From NCBI RefSeq assembly GCF_002000025.1, contig NZ_MUZV01000005.1:62001-126000 (forward strand): a DNA stretch of 64,000 bases, written 5' to 3'. Position 1 is the stretch's first letter; each line of letters opens with the position of its first letter. The notes under the pieces are model-generated. The model saw only the letters and a program-made list of their open reading frames with translations. It ran no database searches and was not told the DNA's origin. The translations under genes and the position numbers were made by a program. The stretch comes from Cognaticolwellia aestuarii (GTDB lineage: Bacteria; Pseudomonadota; Gammaproteobacteria; Enterobacterales; Alteromonadaceae). Positions 1 to 8,937 of the stretch are shown piece after piece.

Positions 1-469
1 GTTTCGCATCTAACCAATCATCACGAGTCACAGTAGCATCACCGTTACGGGCTTCTTCACGTGTGCGGTAGCTACAAAATTCGATAAAAGCTTCAATATC
101 ATCTTTCAGTTCTTCAGCAACTAGCTCAATCATGATCGCATCATCTAAAAAGCCTAACACCGGTATATGATCAGGAACGAGATCTTCTGGGTCACTAAAG
201 TATGCTAACGCACTTAGCACATCGGCGCGCTCTTCTTCTGGTATTTTCCACTCAGAATCTTCAATCATTGCCACTAAAGTTTCTAATTTATGAATTCTTT
301 CACTTACAAATGCCGGTACATCACCTTTAACATCTGCACTCAAACTTTTTGCATTGGCTAAAATTTCTGTTTCAGCTAAGTTTTTAGCGCCTGACTTTGA
401 CTGTCTCATCACATTACGAAAATGCTCTAAATCTGACTCTTTCAACTCGAAGGTAACTTCAAATGCCAT
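1..469 (-). CDS. YkvA-like DUF1232 protein (partial, C-terminus off the window)
   Basis: The reading frame runs from an ATG at 469 leftwards off the window edge, so only the first 156 residues are seen. A good ribosome site (AGGAGA) lies just upstream of the ATG. Residues about 85-115 carry the DUF1232/YkvA signature: a hydrophobic helix, then a Ser-Asp-Pro-x-Asp-Leu-Val-Pro-Asp stretch, an Ile-Pro-Val-Leu-Gly-Phe-Leu-Asp-Asp turn and another hydrophobic helix. The N-terminal half is charged and probably helical. YkvA-like proteins are small, probably membrane-associated and of unknown function. The gene is divergent from the DUF3667 gene. The family call rests on the motif; no function can be inferred. 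Confidence 0.8.
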   Translation of the reverse strand, partial: MAFEVTFELKESDLEHFRNVMRQSKSGAKNLAETEILANAKSLSADVKGDVPAFVSERIHKLETLVAMIEDSEWKIPEEERADVLSALAYFSDPEDLVPDHIPVLGFLDDAIMIELVAEELKDDIEAFIEFCSYRTREEARNGDATVTRDDWLDAK

Positions 470-708
470 TATAATTCTCCTGCTATTTGGCTTGCTTTGA
501 TCGGTAACCCCCTAAATTTAACAGAACATTATCAATACAGCACTAAAGATATAGCAAATAATAACGATTAATTGTAAATAAAAGCTATTTTCATTCAAAT
601 ATTTCATCATTACTGCTACTTATCACATGCAAGACTTCAAAATCACATTTGCGCTCAAAAAAATCAATGTTACTATGCTAAGTATCTGTTTTACTTACTG
701 CAAATATT

Positions 709-1968
709 ATGTCTGACAATAACAATCACAACAACGTTGCTTTATTGATAAACGATGATAAAACCGACGGTGTTATATGTGAAAATTGCCACGCAAAAGT
801 AACGGGCTCTTTCTGTAGTCAATGTGGCCAATCAATTGAATCAACATTAAGGTATTTTTGGAGTGTAATACTACATTTACTCGATGATATTTTTAGTTTT
901 GATTCCCGCGCTAGCAGAACAATTTTCCCCCTGATGTTCAAGCCCGGCTTTTTAACCAATGAGTATTTTGCCGGCAGGCGGGTACATTATGTCCCACCGC
1001 TACGTTTGTATTTATTTATCAGTATTATTTTCTTTCTCGCGCTGAGCTACTTAGCCAGTGATAACATTTTTACAGGAAAGGACAATATTGAATCTAATCA
1101 AAAGATCACTAAGTATTTACAACAACTTGAAGAGAAGAAATCCACTGCACTTATCGATAATGAAAAGTCAGTCATAGAAAATATCGAGCAAGAGATCGTA
1201 AAATATCAGACTTATCAAGAAGCGTTAAACAACAAAAGTAATATGCCTGCAGCAGATGTCACTGATACCATTGTTTTGCTAGAGTTTAAAAAAATACGTA
1301 ATAAAGGTGAACTCTCTGTCGATGATACTGAAAAATTAGCCAATGCTATTGAGCGATTAAAATTGCTAAATGTAACTGAGTTACCAGAAAAACCTAAGAA
1401 GAAAGATAAAAAAATAACATTTTCCAATAATGCGGATGGTACATTCACGTTTGATTTTCTTTCAAAAGCCAATAATATCAAACTGAATGAGTTCACCGAG
1501 GAATTAGAGAGAAAGGCTGAAAAGGCATTTTCATCAGATCCAACACCACTGTATAAAGAATCGATTAGTAAACTGCCGCAACTTATGTTTATCGTATTGC
1601 CAATATTTGCGGCATTGTTAAAAATTATGTATATGTTTTCAAATCGATTATATATGGAGCATTTAACGGTTGCCTTGCATAGTCATAGCTTTATTTTCTT
1701 GACTATTTTTTTAGTAGAGGTAACTGATTGGCTATATGACAAGCTAGATGAAAGCAGTACCTTACTGCGCTCTATTATGGAGTACAGTAGTTATGTCGCA
1801 TTAATTTGGCTACCTATCTATCTAATAATCATGCAGAAACGAGTTTATAAACAAGGTAAGTTTTTAACCTTCATTAAATACAATGTTATCGCTATTCTTT
1901 ATATTATATTATTGAGCTTCACGGCCTTTATTGCCTTTATTTGGGGCTTGACAGATACGCAGCTATAG
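709..1968 (+). CDS. DUF3667-like membrane protein with N-terminal zinc ribbon
   Basis: A 419-residue protein. It opens with a CxxC-x8-CxxC zinc ribbon (Cys24, Cys27, Cys36, Cys39) of the type found in DUF3667 proteins, followed by an aromatic amphipathic region and a Pro-Pro-Leu-Arg-Leu motif leading into the first clear membrane span (about 99-117). Residues about 125-235 are charged and helical, probably a coiled coil on the membrane surface. Three or four further spans lie between about 295 and 412. The ATG at 709 has no strong ribosome site. It is a single gene with divergent and convergent neighbours. The function of the family is unknown to me; a membrane role is inferred only from the spans. 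Confidence 0.75.
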   Translation: MSDNNNHNNVALLINDDKTDGVICENCHAKVTGSFCSQCGQSIESTLRYFWSVILHLLDDIFSFDSRASRTIFPLMFKPGFLTNEYFAGRRVHYVPPLRLYLFISIIFFLALSYLASDNIFTGKDNIESNQKITKYLQQLEEKKSTALIDNEKSVIENIEQEIVKYQTYQEALNNKSNMPAADVTDTIVLLEFKKIRNKGELSVDDTEKLANAIERLKLLNVTELPEKPKKKDKKITFSNNADGTFTFDFLSKANNIKLNEFTEELERKAEKAFSSDPTPLYKESISKLPQLMFIVLPIFAALLKIMYMFSNRLYMEHLTVALHSHSFIFLTIFLVEVTDWLYDKLDESSTLLRSIMEYSSYVALIWLPIYLIIMQKRVYKQGKFLTFIKYNVIAILYIILLSFTAFIAFIWGLTDTQL

Positions 1969-2432
1969 CGCTTATTAATAACAATTCTAATGATGATACA
2001 AGTTAAAACTTGACTAAATATATATGATCTTTAATTCAAGTTTTTTGCGTTATAACTTTGCTAAGCAAGTTCATAACCAACCTGATTAATGTCATTCATT
2101 ATAGCAACTTGATTAATTAAGTTATTTAACCTGAAGGCGAACATCATTAATAGACACCATCAATGCTTCATTTTATGCCATTTCCAAGGCAAAACGTTTA
2201 TCAATAGCATGCTATTTATCGACGTTTTAACTCAGATAATGCCTTAAAAGGGAGGATTAGCAAGTGCTGCTTATCCAGAGCTCAGGTAATTTAGTTTTTC
2301 ATGAGGAAAAATGGATAGTTACAAGGCATAAAGTTTGGTCAGTAGTTACGCTACTTATAAATTTGATCCCCCCCCATTATTCAAATTAGCTATTAAAAAT
2401 GAGCAGGTAATTAATCAACTTGGCATCAGCCA
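1969..2432. other. Intergenic region, no gene seen
   Basis: About 460 bases between the DUF3667 gene and lysS, which converge here. I find no convincing coding frame. It holds a large imperfect inverted repeat at 2191-2228 (listed separately), short A/T-rich runs and a run of eight C residues at 2368-2375. Confidence 0.6.
2191..2228. repeat. Imperfect 19-bp inverted repeat centred on AGCATGCT
   Basis: The left arm (2191-2209) and right arm (2210-2228) match at 16 of 19 positions around an AGCATGCT core. Short outer matches (AAGGC at 2186-2190 and GCCTT at 2240-2244) extend the symmetry. It could be a REP- or MITE-like remnant or a convergent terminator. There is no adjacent T-run. Confidence 0.5.
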
Positions 2433-2463
2433 TAAAAAAAGCGCTAGTGTTACCACTAGCGCT
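2433..2463 (-). terminator. Intrinsic terminator of lysS
   Basis: A perfect 10-bp stem (2440-2449 with 2454-2463) and a 4-base loop. Read on the minus strand it is followed by a run of seven T residues. It lies 18 bases past the lysS stop codon. Confidence 0.85.
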
Positions 2464-2480
2464 TTTGCGGTTTTGTTAGC

Positions 2481-4025
2481 TTAACCTTCAGCTAATGGAC
2501 GCATGTGCGGGAATAAAATTACATCTTTAATGGTAGGAGAGTCAGTGAATAGCATCACTAATCTATCGATACCAATACCTTCACCTGCCGTTGGCGGTAA
2601 ACCATATTCAAGTGCTTGAATGTAATCAGCATCATAGTGCATGGCTTCATCATCGCCAGCATCTTTACCTGCTACTTGATTTTGGAAACGCGCGGCTTGG
2701 TCTTCAGCATCATTAAGCTCTGAGAAACCATTGGCTAATTCACGGCCACCAACGAAAAATTCAAAGCGATCCGTAATAAACGGGTTGTCGTCGTTACGAC
2801 GTGCTAATGGCGAAACTTCCCAAGGGTACTCGGTGATGAATGTTGGTTGATCAAGCATATGCTCGGCAACTTCTTCAAAAATTTCACAAATATACTTACC
2901 CGCACCCCAAACTTTAGATGCGTCTGTTTCTTTAACACCAACAGCTTTTGCCATTGCTTTCAACGCGTCAAGATTTTCTTCAGGGTTACGCAACACGTTC
3001 TCGTCAAGATCTTTACCGTATTTTAAAATAGCATCAACCATAGATAAACGTGCAAATGGCTGACCAAAGTCATAAAACTTTTCTTGTGTTACTTCACCTT
3101 CAGCATTTTTCACGGTATTACGAATAATAGCTGAACCCATTACGTCTTCAGCTAACGTACGTAACATGTCTTCTGTCAGGTTCATCAAGTCATGATAATC
3201 AGCGTAAGCTTGGTAGAATTCAATCATAGTGAACTCTGGGTTATGACGTGTTGATAAGCCTTCATTACGGAAGTTACGGTTGATTTCAAATACTTTCTCA
3301 AAACCACCAACAACTAAACGCTTTAAATAAAGCTCAGGCGCAATACGCATATACATTTGAATGTCTAAAGCATTATGAAAAGTTTCAAAAGGTTTTGCTG
3401 TGGCACCGCCTGGAATCGTTTGTAACATCGGTGTTTCAACTTCCATGAAATCACGGTCAGTTAAAAATTTACGAATACCATCAACTATTTTTGAACGAAT
3501 TTTAAAGGTATTACGCGTATCTTCATTGATAATTAAGTCAACATAGCGTTGACGATATTTTGTTTCAACATCAGATAAACCATGGAACTTTTCTGGTAAT
3601 GGACGCAGCGATTTAGTTAATAGCTCATATTTATCCATGTTGACATATAAGTCACCTTTACCAGACATGTGCATTGTACCGGTAACGCCAACAATATCGC
3701 CAATGTCCAATGTACCCCAACGCTCTTTAATGTCTTTTTGCACAGTTTTATGTGCATAAGCCTGAATGCGCCCAGTCATATCTTGTAATACTAAGAATGG
3801 ACCACGTTTTGCCATAACACGACCAGCAATGCTGTATTCTGCAGTTTCAGCTTCAAGCGTTTCTTTATCTTTTTCACCGTGTTCAGCTTGTAAATCAGCA
3901 GCATAGTGTTTTCGATCAAACTTGTTAGGGTGGCCATTAGCCGGACAGTTTTCTCGAATTTTTACTAATTTGCCACGACGTTCGGCAATCAACTTGTTTT
4001 CGTCTTGGTTTGCTTGATCAGTCAT
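2481..4025 (-). CDS. lysS: Lysyl-tRNA synthetase, class II
   Basis: A cytoplasmic enzyme that joins lysine to tRNA-Lys using ATP. The 514 residues compare well with 505 in E. coli. The N-terminal part (about 60-160) is the OB-fold anticodon-binding domain. The class II catalytic core follows, with motif 2 visible as [14 protein letters not shown] and motif 3 near the C-terminus as Gly-Ile-Gly-Ile-Asp-Arg-Leu. It lies 38 bases downstream of prfB, an order also seen in E. coli (recJ-prfB-lysS), so the two are probably co-transcribed. The ATG at 4025 has only a modest GAGA-type ribosome site. A terminator follows. Confidence 0.97.
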   Translation of the reverse strand: MTDQANQDENKLIAERRGKLVKIRENCPANGHPNKFDRKHYAADLQAEHGEKDKETLEAETAEYSIAGRVMAKRGPFLVLQDMTGRIQAYAHKTVQKDIKERWGTLDIGDIVGVTGTMHMSGKGDLYVNMDKYELLTKSLRPLPEKFHGLSDVETKYRQRYVDLIINEDTRNTFKIRSKIVDGIRKFLTDRDFMEVETPMLQTIPGGATAKPFETFHNALDIQMYMRIAPELYLKRLVVGGFEKVFEINRNFRNEGLSTRHNPEFTMIEFYQAYADYHDLMNLTEDMLRTLAEDVMGSAIIRNTVKNAEGEVTQEKFYDFGQPFARLSMVDAILKYGKDLDENVLRNPEENLDALKAMAKAVGVKETDASKVWGAGKYICEIFEEVAEHMLDQPTFITEYPWEVSPLARRNDDNPFITDRFEFFVGGRELANGFSELNDAEDQAARFQNQVAGKDAGDDEAMHYDADYIQALEYGLPPTAGEGIGIDRLVMLFTDSPTIKDVILFPHMRPLAEG

Positions 4026-4063
4026 TTTATTTCTCGTGTTTTAACGTAATATCATTAAGGTAT

Positions 4064-5162
4064 TTATAAGCCAGATTTTAAGCTAGCTTCTAAAAATTTA
4101 TTTAAATCGCCATCTAATACCGCTTGAGTATTGCGGTTTTCTACGCCTGTGCGTAAATCTTTAATCCGGCTATCATCTAATACATAAGAGCGAATTTGGC
4201 TACCCCAGCCAATATCTGACTTGCCATCTTCTAATTCTTGCTTGCCTTCATTTTGCTTTTGCATTTCCATTTCATACAATTTAGCTTTTAGCAATTTCAT
4301 CGCGGTTGCGCGGTTTTTATGCTGTGAACGATCAGCCTGACATGCCACTACAGCGCCGGTTGGTTCATGGGTAATACGAATAGCAGAGTCAGTTTTGTTA
4401 ACATGCTGACCACCAGCACCAGAGGCACGAAAAGTATCTATACGTAGATCAGCAGGATTAATATCAATTTCTATATTGTCGTCTATTTCAGGGTAAATAA
4501 AAGCCGAAGCAAACGAAGTATGGCGACGCCCACTTGAATCAAATGGAGATTTACGCACTAAGCGATGAACGCCAGTTTCAGTGCGTAACCAACCAAAGGC
4601 GTATTCACCGGTATATTTAATGGTACAGCCTTTGATGCCAGCAACATCACCACCGGTGACTTCAATGGCTTCAGTTTTATAGCCGTTTGCTTCACCCCAA
4701 CGTAAATACATGCGCATTAACATTTCGGCCCAATCTTGTGCTTCAGTACCACCTGAGCCAGATTGAATATCTAAGTAACAGTTATTCGCATCCTGTTCAC
4801 CAGAAAACATCCGACGAAACTCTAATTTTTCCAGGCTAGCTTCTAATGCTTTTGTCTCTTCTTCAGCATCATTAAAGGTTTCTTCATCATCAGCTTCAAC
4901 CGCTAATTCAACTAAACCTTCAATATCTTCACAACCTGAGTCCATTTCATCAATGGTTTCAACAACCGCTTCTAATGCTGCTCGCTCTCGGCCTAAAGCT
5001 TGCGCCCGCTCAGGATCATTCCAAACATCAGCAGACTCTAACTCACGAACAACTTCAACCAAACGCTCTGACTTTTGGTCGTAGTCAAAGATACCCCCGG
5101 AGCATATCGGTACGTTCGCGGATTTCTTTAATTTTATTAAGTACTGGATTAACTTCTAACAT
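4064..5162 (-). CDS. prfB: Peptide chain release factor 2, expressed through a programmed +1 frameshift
   Basis: RF2 ends translation at UGA and UAA codons. The gene starts at the ATG at 5160-5162. Codons 1-25 end in a CTT followed by an in-frame TGA (5087-5085). Skipping the T at 5087 puts the ribosome into the long frame (5086-4064), giving 25 + 340 = 365 residues, the E. coli length. A Shine-Dalgarno-like CGGGGG just ahead of TAT-CTT-TGA-C is the classic RF2 autoregulatory slippery site. The core shows the Gly-Gly-Gln peptide-release motif (Gly-Ala-Gly-Gly-Gln-His-Val-Asn). RF2 normally adjusts its own level: low RF2 favours the shift. It is followed by lysS in the same direction, with recJ upstream at a 180-base gap. 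Confidence 0.97.
5085..5099 (-). promoter_or_regulatory. RF2 +1 programmed frameshift signal
   Basis: Read on the minus strand the site is CGGGGGTATCTTTGA followed by C. The G-rich run acts as an internal Shine-Dalgarno, CTT is the slippery codon and TGA is the poorly decoded stop with a weak 3' C. This matches the well-known bacterial prfB site and explains why the gene is split between two frames. Confidence 0.95.
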
Positions 5163-5343
5163 ATGATTTTGGTGACCAAGTCACAGCTAAAGACCTAAGG
5201 GTAAAATAGTCGCGCATTGTAGCCTAATTATGCAATGAAATAAATGCTTGCTTGACTGATCAAATCGCCTTTTTACGATATTTTTTGAGCTAAAAAACAT
5301 AAATATTATTAGTAGCACTAGCCATTTATGCTGGCACTAAACG

Positions 5344-7089
5344 CTATTCTAATTGTTCGACCATTAATTGCACCGACTGCTTACCACGAAACTCATTGAT
5401 ATCAAGACGATAAGCAAGCTTAACTTGCTTAGCTTGATGGTCAGGCCAACGTTTAATGTCAACATTAAAGGCAATGGCATCAAATATTTGCTGATCTTTT
5501 TCTACCACTAATTTCAAATGTTTTTCTCCAACAATACGCTGCTGTACTAACGTAAAGACATCATCAAATAATGGTTCAGGGAAGTTTTGTCCCCATGGGC
5601 CAGCATCTCGTAATACCTGAGCGAAGGTCAATGTCATATCTTGAGTCAGTAATTCACCATCTGAAGCTAAAACTCCCGTTAAAGCTTCTTGGCTTAACCA
5701 TTGCTGCGCATATTTCTCAAACAGCTTAGAAAAGCTTTCAAACTGCTCTGCCGCTATCGATAAGCCAGCAGCCATAGCATGACCACCAAATTTTGTAATG
5801 ATGCCTGGATGCTGGCTGTCAATATATTCCAATAAATCTCGAATATGCAAACCTGGAATAGAACGCGCTGACCCTTTTATTTCGTCATTTTGATGATCGA
5901 TAATATTAGCGCTTTCGTCGCTAGCTTTAGCAAAGACGATACTCGGACGATGATATTTTTCTTTCAGTCGTCCTGCAACAATACCAATAACTCCCTGATG
6001 CCAATCCGCATGAAATAAGCTAATGCCATGAGGTAAGTTATCTTCACTAAATTGCAAGCCCGCGAGTACTTGCTCGGCTTCAATTTGCATGCCTTGTTCG
6101 ATTTCTCGACGCGCTTTATTTAAGTCATCCAAATCTGCCGCCATCACTCTCGCCGTCGACAAGTCTTTCGCTAATAAACAATTGATGCCAAAAGCCATGT
6201 CGTCAAGCCGACCCGCAGCATTAATTCGTGGTCCTAGCGCGAAGCCAAAATCACTAGCAACCAGCTTTTGTTGATTTTTACCTGCTATTTCGATTAATGC
6301 TTGAATGCCTGGTCTTGTTGCTCCAGCACGAATACGCTTTAAACCTTGTTCAACTAAAATACGATTATTGGCATCTAGTGACACCACATCAGCTACCGTC
6401 CCTAATGCAACTAAATCAAGTAACTGTGCAATATTTGGTTCTTTAATATTTTCTTGTGCAAACCAGCCTTGTTCTCGTAAATACTTTCGTAACGCCAACA
6501 TAAAATAAAAGGCAACACCGACCCCAGCTAATGACTTACTGGCAAAGTTACAGCCCTCTTGATTAGGATTAACGATGGCATCTGCAGGTGGTGTTGTAGC
6601 ACCAGGTAAATGATGATCAGTAACCACCACCTGTAAGCCTAATGCTTTTGCTCTTTTAACCCCTGCAGTACAACTAATACCATTATCAACCGTGACTAAA
6701 ACCTGCGCACCTTGCGATGCGGCAATATCAACAATTTCAGGTGTTAAACCATAGCCGTACTTAAATCGATTAGGCACTAAAAAGTGATGATTACTTGAGC
6801 CAAGCATTTGTAATGCTTCCATCATTAACGCCGTGCTAGTCGCGCCGTCAGCATCAAAATCACCAATCACCGTGATATTTTTTCGCTCTTGTAGCGCCAA
6901 GTGCAAAAGTTCACATGCTGCCGGCAAACCTTTCAGTGTTTCAACAGGGCATAAATGCGATGCTGTTAACTCAAGTTGCGCTTTATCTGTAACTCCCCGG
7001 CGGGCATATATTTGTCGAATAATAGGATGAAGCGTACTCGGCAAGTGCTCATCACTAACATGTTCGCGACGAATAATCTGTTTTTGCAT
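5344..7089 (-). CDS. recJ: Single-stranded-DNA-specific 5'-3' exonuclease RecJ
   Basis: A cytoplasmic nuclease that degrades single-stranded DNA from the 5' end in RecF-pathway recombination, mismatch repair and base-excision repair. The 581 residues match the family (577 in E. coli). DHH-family motifs are present: Asp-Phe-Asp-Ala-Asp-Gly-Ala-Thr-Ser-Thr (metal binding), Val-Asp-Asn-Gly-Ile-Ser and Thr-Asp-His-His-Leu-Pro-Gly, and the DHHA1 motif Gly-Gly-His-Ala-Met-Ala-Ala-Gly late in the protein. The C-terminal OB-like region is complete. It lies between dsbC and prfB as in E. coli. The ATG at 7089 has an AAGAG-type ribosome site. Confidence 0.97.
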   Translation of the reverse strand: MQKQIIRREHVSDEHLPSTLHPIIRQIYARRGVTDKAQLELTASHLCPVETLKGLPAACELLHLALQERKNITVIGDFDADGATSTALMMEALQMLGSSNHHFLVPNRFKYGYGLTPEIVDIAASQGAQVLVTVDNGISCTAGVKRAKALGLQVVVTDHHLPGATTPPADAIVNPNQEGCNFASKSLAGVGVAFYFMLALRKYLREQGWFAQENIKEPNIAQLLDLVALGTVADVVSLDANNRILVEQGLKRIRAGATRPGIQALIEIAGKNQQKLVASDFGFALGPRINAAGRLDDMAFGINCLLAKDLSTARVMAADLDDLNKARREIEQGMQIEAEQVLAGLQFSEDNLPHGISLFHADWHQGVIGIVAGRLKEKYHRPSIVFAKASDESANIIDHQNDEIKGSARSIPGLHIRDLLEYIDSQHPGIITKFGGHAMAAGLSIAAEQFESFSKLFEKYAQQWLSQEALTGVLASDGELLTQDMTLTFAQVLRDAGPWGQNFPEPLFDDVFTLVQQRIVGEKHLKLVVEKDQQIFDAIAFNVDIKRWPDHQAKQVKLAYRLDINEFRGKQSVQLMVEQLE

Positions 7090-7135
7090 GAATGACTCTT
7101 GTTAATAAATAATACGAGTAATAAGAAATTGTAGA

Positions 7136-7168
7136 GACAAAAATGGCAAGTTATAAACTTGCCATTTT
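7136..7168 (-). terminator. Intrinsic terminator of dsbC
   Basis: A perfect 13-bp stem (7140-7152 with 7156-7168) with a 3-base loop. On the minus strand it ends in a T-run. It separates dsbC from recJ, so recJ probably has its own promoter in the remaining gap. Confidence 0.85.
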
Positions 7169-7268
7169 AGATACATTATATATCCCTATAACACTCTAAT
7201 CAGTCGCCTTTGTTCAAGCACGACGAAAATCACATTTAAATAGCATATAGGGATAGCTATCGCTCACT

Positions 7269-8057
7269 TTATAAAGCGGTTTGCAATAACATCAATAGTT
7301 TATTTGGCTCTTGATAGCCAGGTACCATCATACCATTGGCTAACATAATAGCTGGCGTACCAGTAACACCTACTTGACGACCAAAGTTAAACTCATCTTC
7401 AATAGGTTTGTCACAAATACGAGCGGCAACATTGGCACCAGTTTTTGCTTTAGTTAGCGCTTGTTGTGGATCTTCATGACACCAAATTGACCGTAGGTCT
7501 TTAAAACCTTGTGAGTAATTTCCTGTGCGGTCTTTTACACCTGCACGCGGATACGCCAAATAACGCACCGTGATACCTTTATCATTGTAATCTTCAATTT
7601 GTTCATGCATTTTACGACAATAACCGCAGGTAATATCAGTAAAAACAGTAACCACATGCTTTTCGTTTTCTGCCGGAAACACAATCATGGCATCAGAAAA
7701 CTTTGCCATGCCTTCAATACGAATTAGCGCTAAGCTCGCTTCAGTTAAATTGGTAACACTGCTGCCAAGACCGTACATTTTTCCTTGTAATAAAAACTCA
7801 CCGTCAGCACTCGCATAAAATAACCCCTGATCAGTGACCACTTCAATTAAACCTGCCATCGGTGATGGTTTAATACTCGCAATTGAAAGCCCTAAGGTTT
7901 TAGTAAGCTTTGCTTTTACTGCATTGAAAGCCGTAGATTGTGCTGTAGGTAACATAACACTGTTTGCTACTGTGGTGCTCGGCTCAGCATGCACGTTGAC
8001 ATTGTTGGTCAAACTCAAGATGCCAAGTGCAGCAGCCAATAAAAACTTCTTAGACAT
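7269..8057 (-). CDS. dsbC: Periplasmic protein disulfide isomerase DsbC
   Basis: A periplasmic thiol:disulfide isomerase that repairs wrongly paired disulfides and is kept reduced by DsbD. A signal peptide covers residues 1-24 with a Val-His-Ala cleavage site. The N-terminal dimerisation domain follows, then a linker and a thioredoxin fold with the active site Cys-Gly-Tyr-Cys (in Thr-Cys-Gly-Tyr-Cys-Arg-Lys), the same dipeptide as in E. coli DsbC. A cis-proline loop (Gly-Thr-Pro-Ala) is present. Two further cysteines lie in the helical insertion. It heads the dsbC-recJ-prfB-lysS block and is divergent from fldB. In E. coli xerD lies between fldB and dsbC; it is absent here. Confidence 0.95.
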   Translation of the reverse strand: MSKKFLLAAALGILSLTNNVNVHAEPSTTVANSVMLPTAQSTAFNAVKAKLTKTLGLSIASIKPSPMAGLIEVVTDQGLFYASADGEFLLQGKMYGLGSSVTNLTEASLALIRIEGMAKFSDAMIVFPAENEKHVVTVFTDITCGYCRKMHEQIEDYNDKGITVRYLAYPRAGVKDRTGNYSQGFKDLRSIWCHEDPQQALTKAKTGANVAARICDKPIEDEFNFGRQVGVTGTPAIMLANGMMVPGYQEPNKLLMLLQTAL

Positions 8058-8310
8058 AAATCTATTCCATACCTGATTAAGAGAAAAGTGGGCGGAAAAT
8101 TACATTCGTAACTTTAGGCAAATACAAAGACCGCTTTTAGCGGGCTAAAATTACAGTGAAAAACACATAATTGCAATAACACTCGTTTACTTTAAAAAAT
8201 ATTGTCCTCACAGTAATGCAGAGCTTCTTATTTATTAAAATTTTGCTAAAATCCCGCCATTAGTTCACTAACCATATAAAGTGGTTCGTACAAACCTCGG
8301 TAATTTATCA

Positions 8311-8835
8311 ATGAACATCGCATTATTTTATGGCTCAACCACTTGTTATACCGAAATAGCGGCGGAAAAAATTCAAGCAGAGCTTGGTACTGATGTCGTC
8401 AGCTTATTTAATATTAAAGATACTCCACTTACAGAAATGGCAAATCATGAAGTATTAATATTAGGTATTTCCACATGGGATTATGGTGAAATTCAAGAAG
8501 ACTGGGAATCGCACTGGCCAGAAATAGCTGACATTGACCTTGAGGGTAAAATTGTTGCGCTTTATGGTATGGGTGATCAAATTGGTTATACCGACTGGTT
8601 TCAGGACGCACTTGGTATGCTACATGAACAAGTGCTTGCTCAAGGAGGCTATGTTATTGGTTACTGGCAAAATGAAGGCTACGACTTTGCAACGTCAAAA
8701 GCATTAACAGAAGATGAACAACATTTTGTAGGCTTAGCCCTTGATGAAGACAACCAATACGATGCCAGTGAAGAACGAATTAAACTTTGGTGCCAACAAA
8801 TTAGTCATGAAATTACAGATATCTTAGCCGATTAG
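8311..8835 (+). CDS. fldB: Flavodoxin 2 (FldB type)
   Basis: A small cytoplasmic FMN electron carrier. The 174 residues match E. coli FldB closely in length and in local motifs: the N-terminal phosphate loop Gly-Ser-Thr-Thr-Cys-Tyr-Thr-Glu, the middle Gly-Ile-Ser-Thr-Trp-Asp-Tyr-Gly-Glu loop and Tyr-Gly-Met-Gly-Asp-Gln. I chose the ATG at 8311 because the protein then begins Met-Asn-Ile-Ala-Leu-Phe-Tyr-Gly as in FldB. A GTG at 8281 in the same frame would add ten residues with no homology. It neighbours dsbC as in enterobacteria, but divergently. Confidence 0.92.
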   Translation: MNIALFYGSTTCYTEIAAEKIQAELGTDVVSLFNIKDTPLTEMANHEVLILGISTWDYGEIQEDWESHWPEIADIDLEGKIVALYGMGDQIGYTDWFQDALGMLHEQVLAQGGYVIGYWQNEGYDFATSKALTEDEQHFVGLALDEDNQYDASEERIKLWCQQISHEITDILAD

Positions 8836-8937
8836 TGAAAATATCATAATAAATAAACAAATTTGGCAAGATCTTTAGGATAAATTTGATTTTGCCATTA
8901 TAATCCGGCTTTATTAATCCCCAAAGAAAATTATTAC

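Noticed and set aside
2368-2375. Run of eight C residues in the gap before lysS
   Set aside because: A simple homopolymer with no surrounding gene or switch context; could also be a sequencing artefact.
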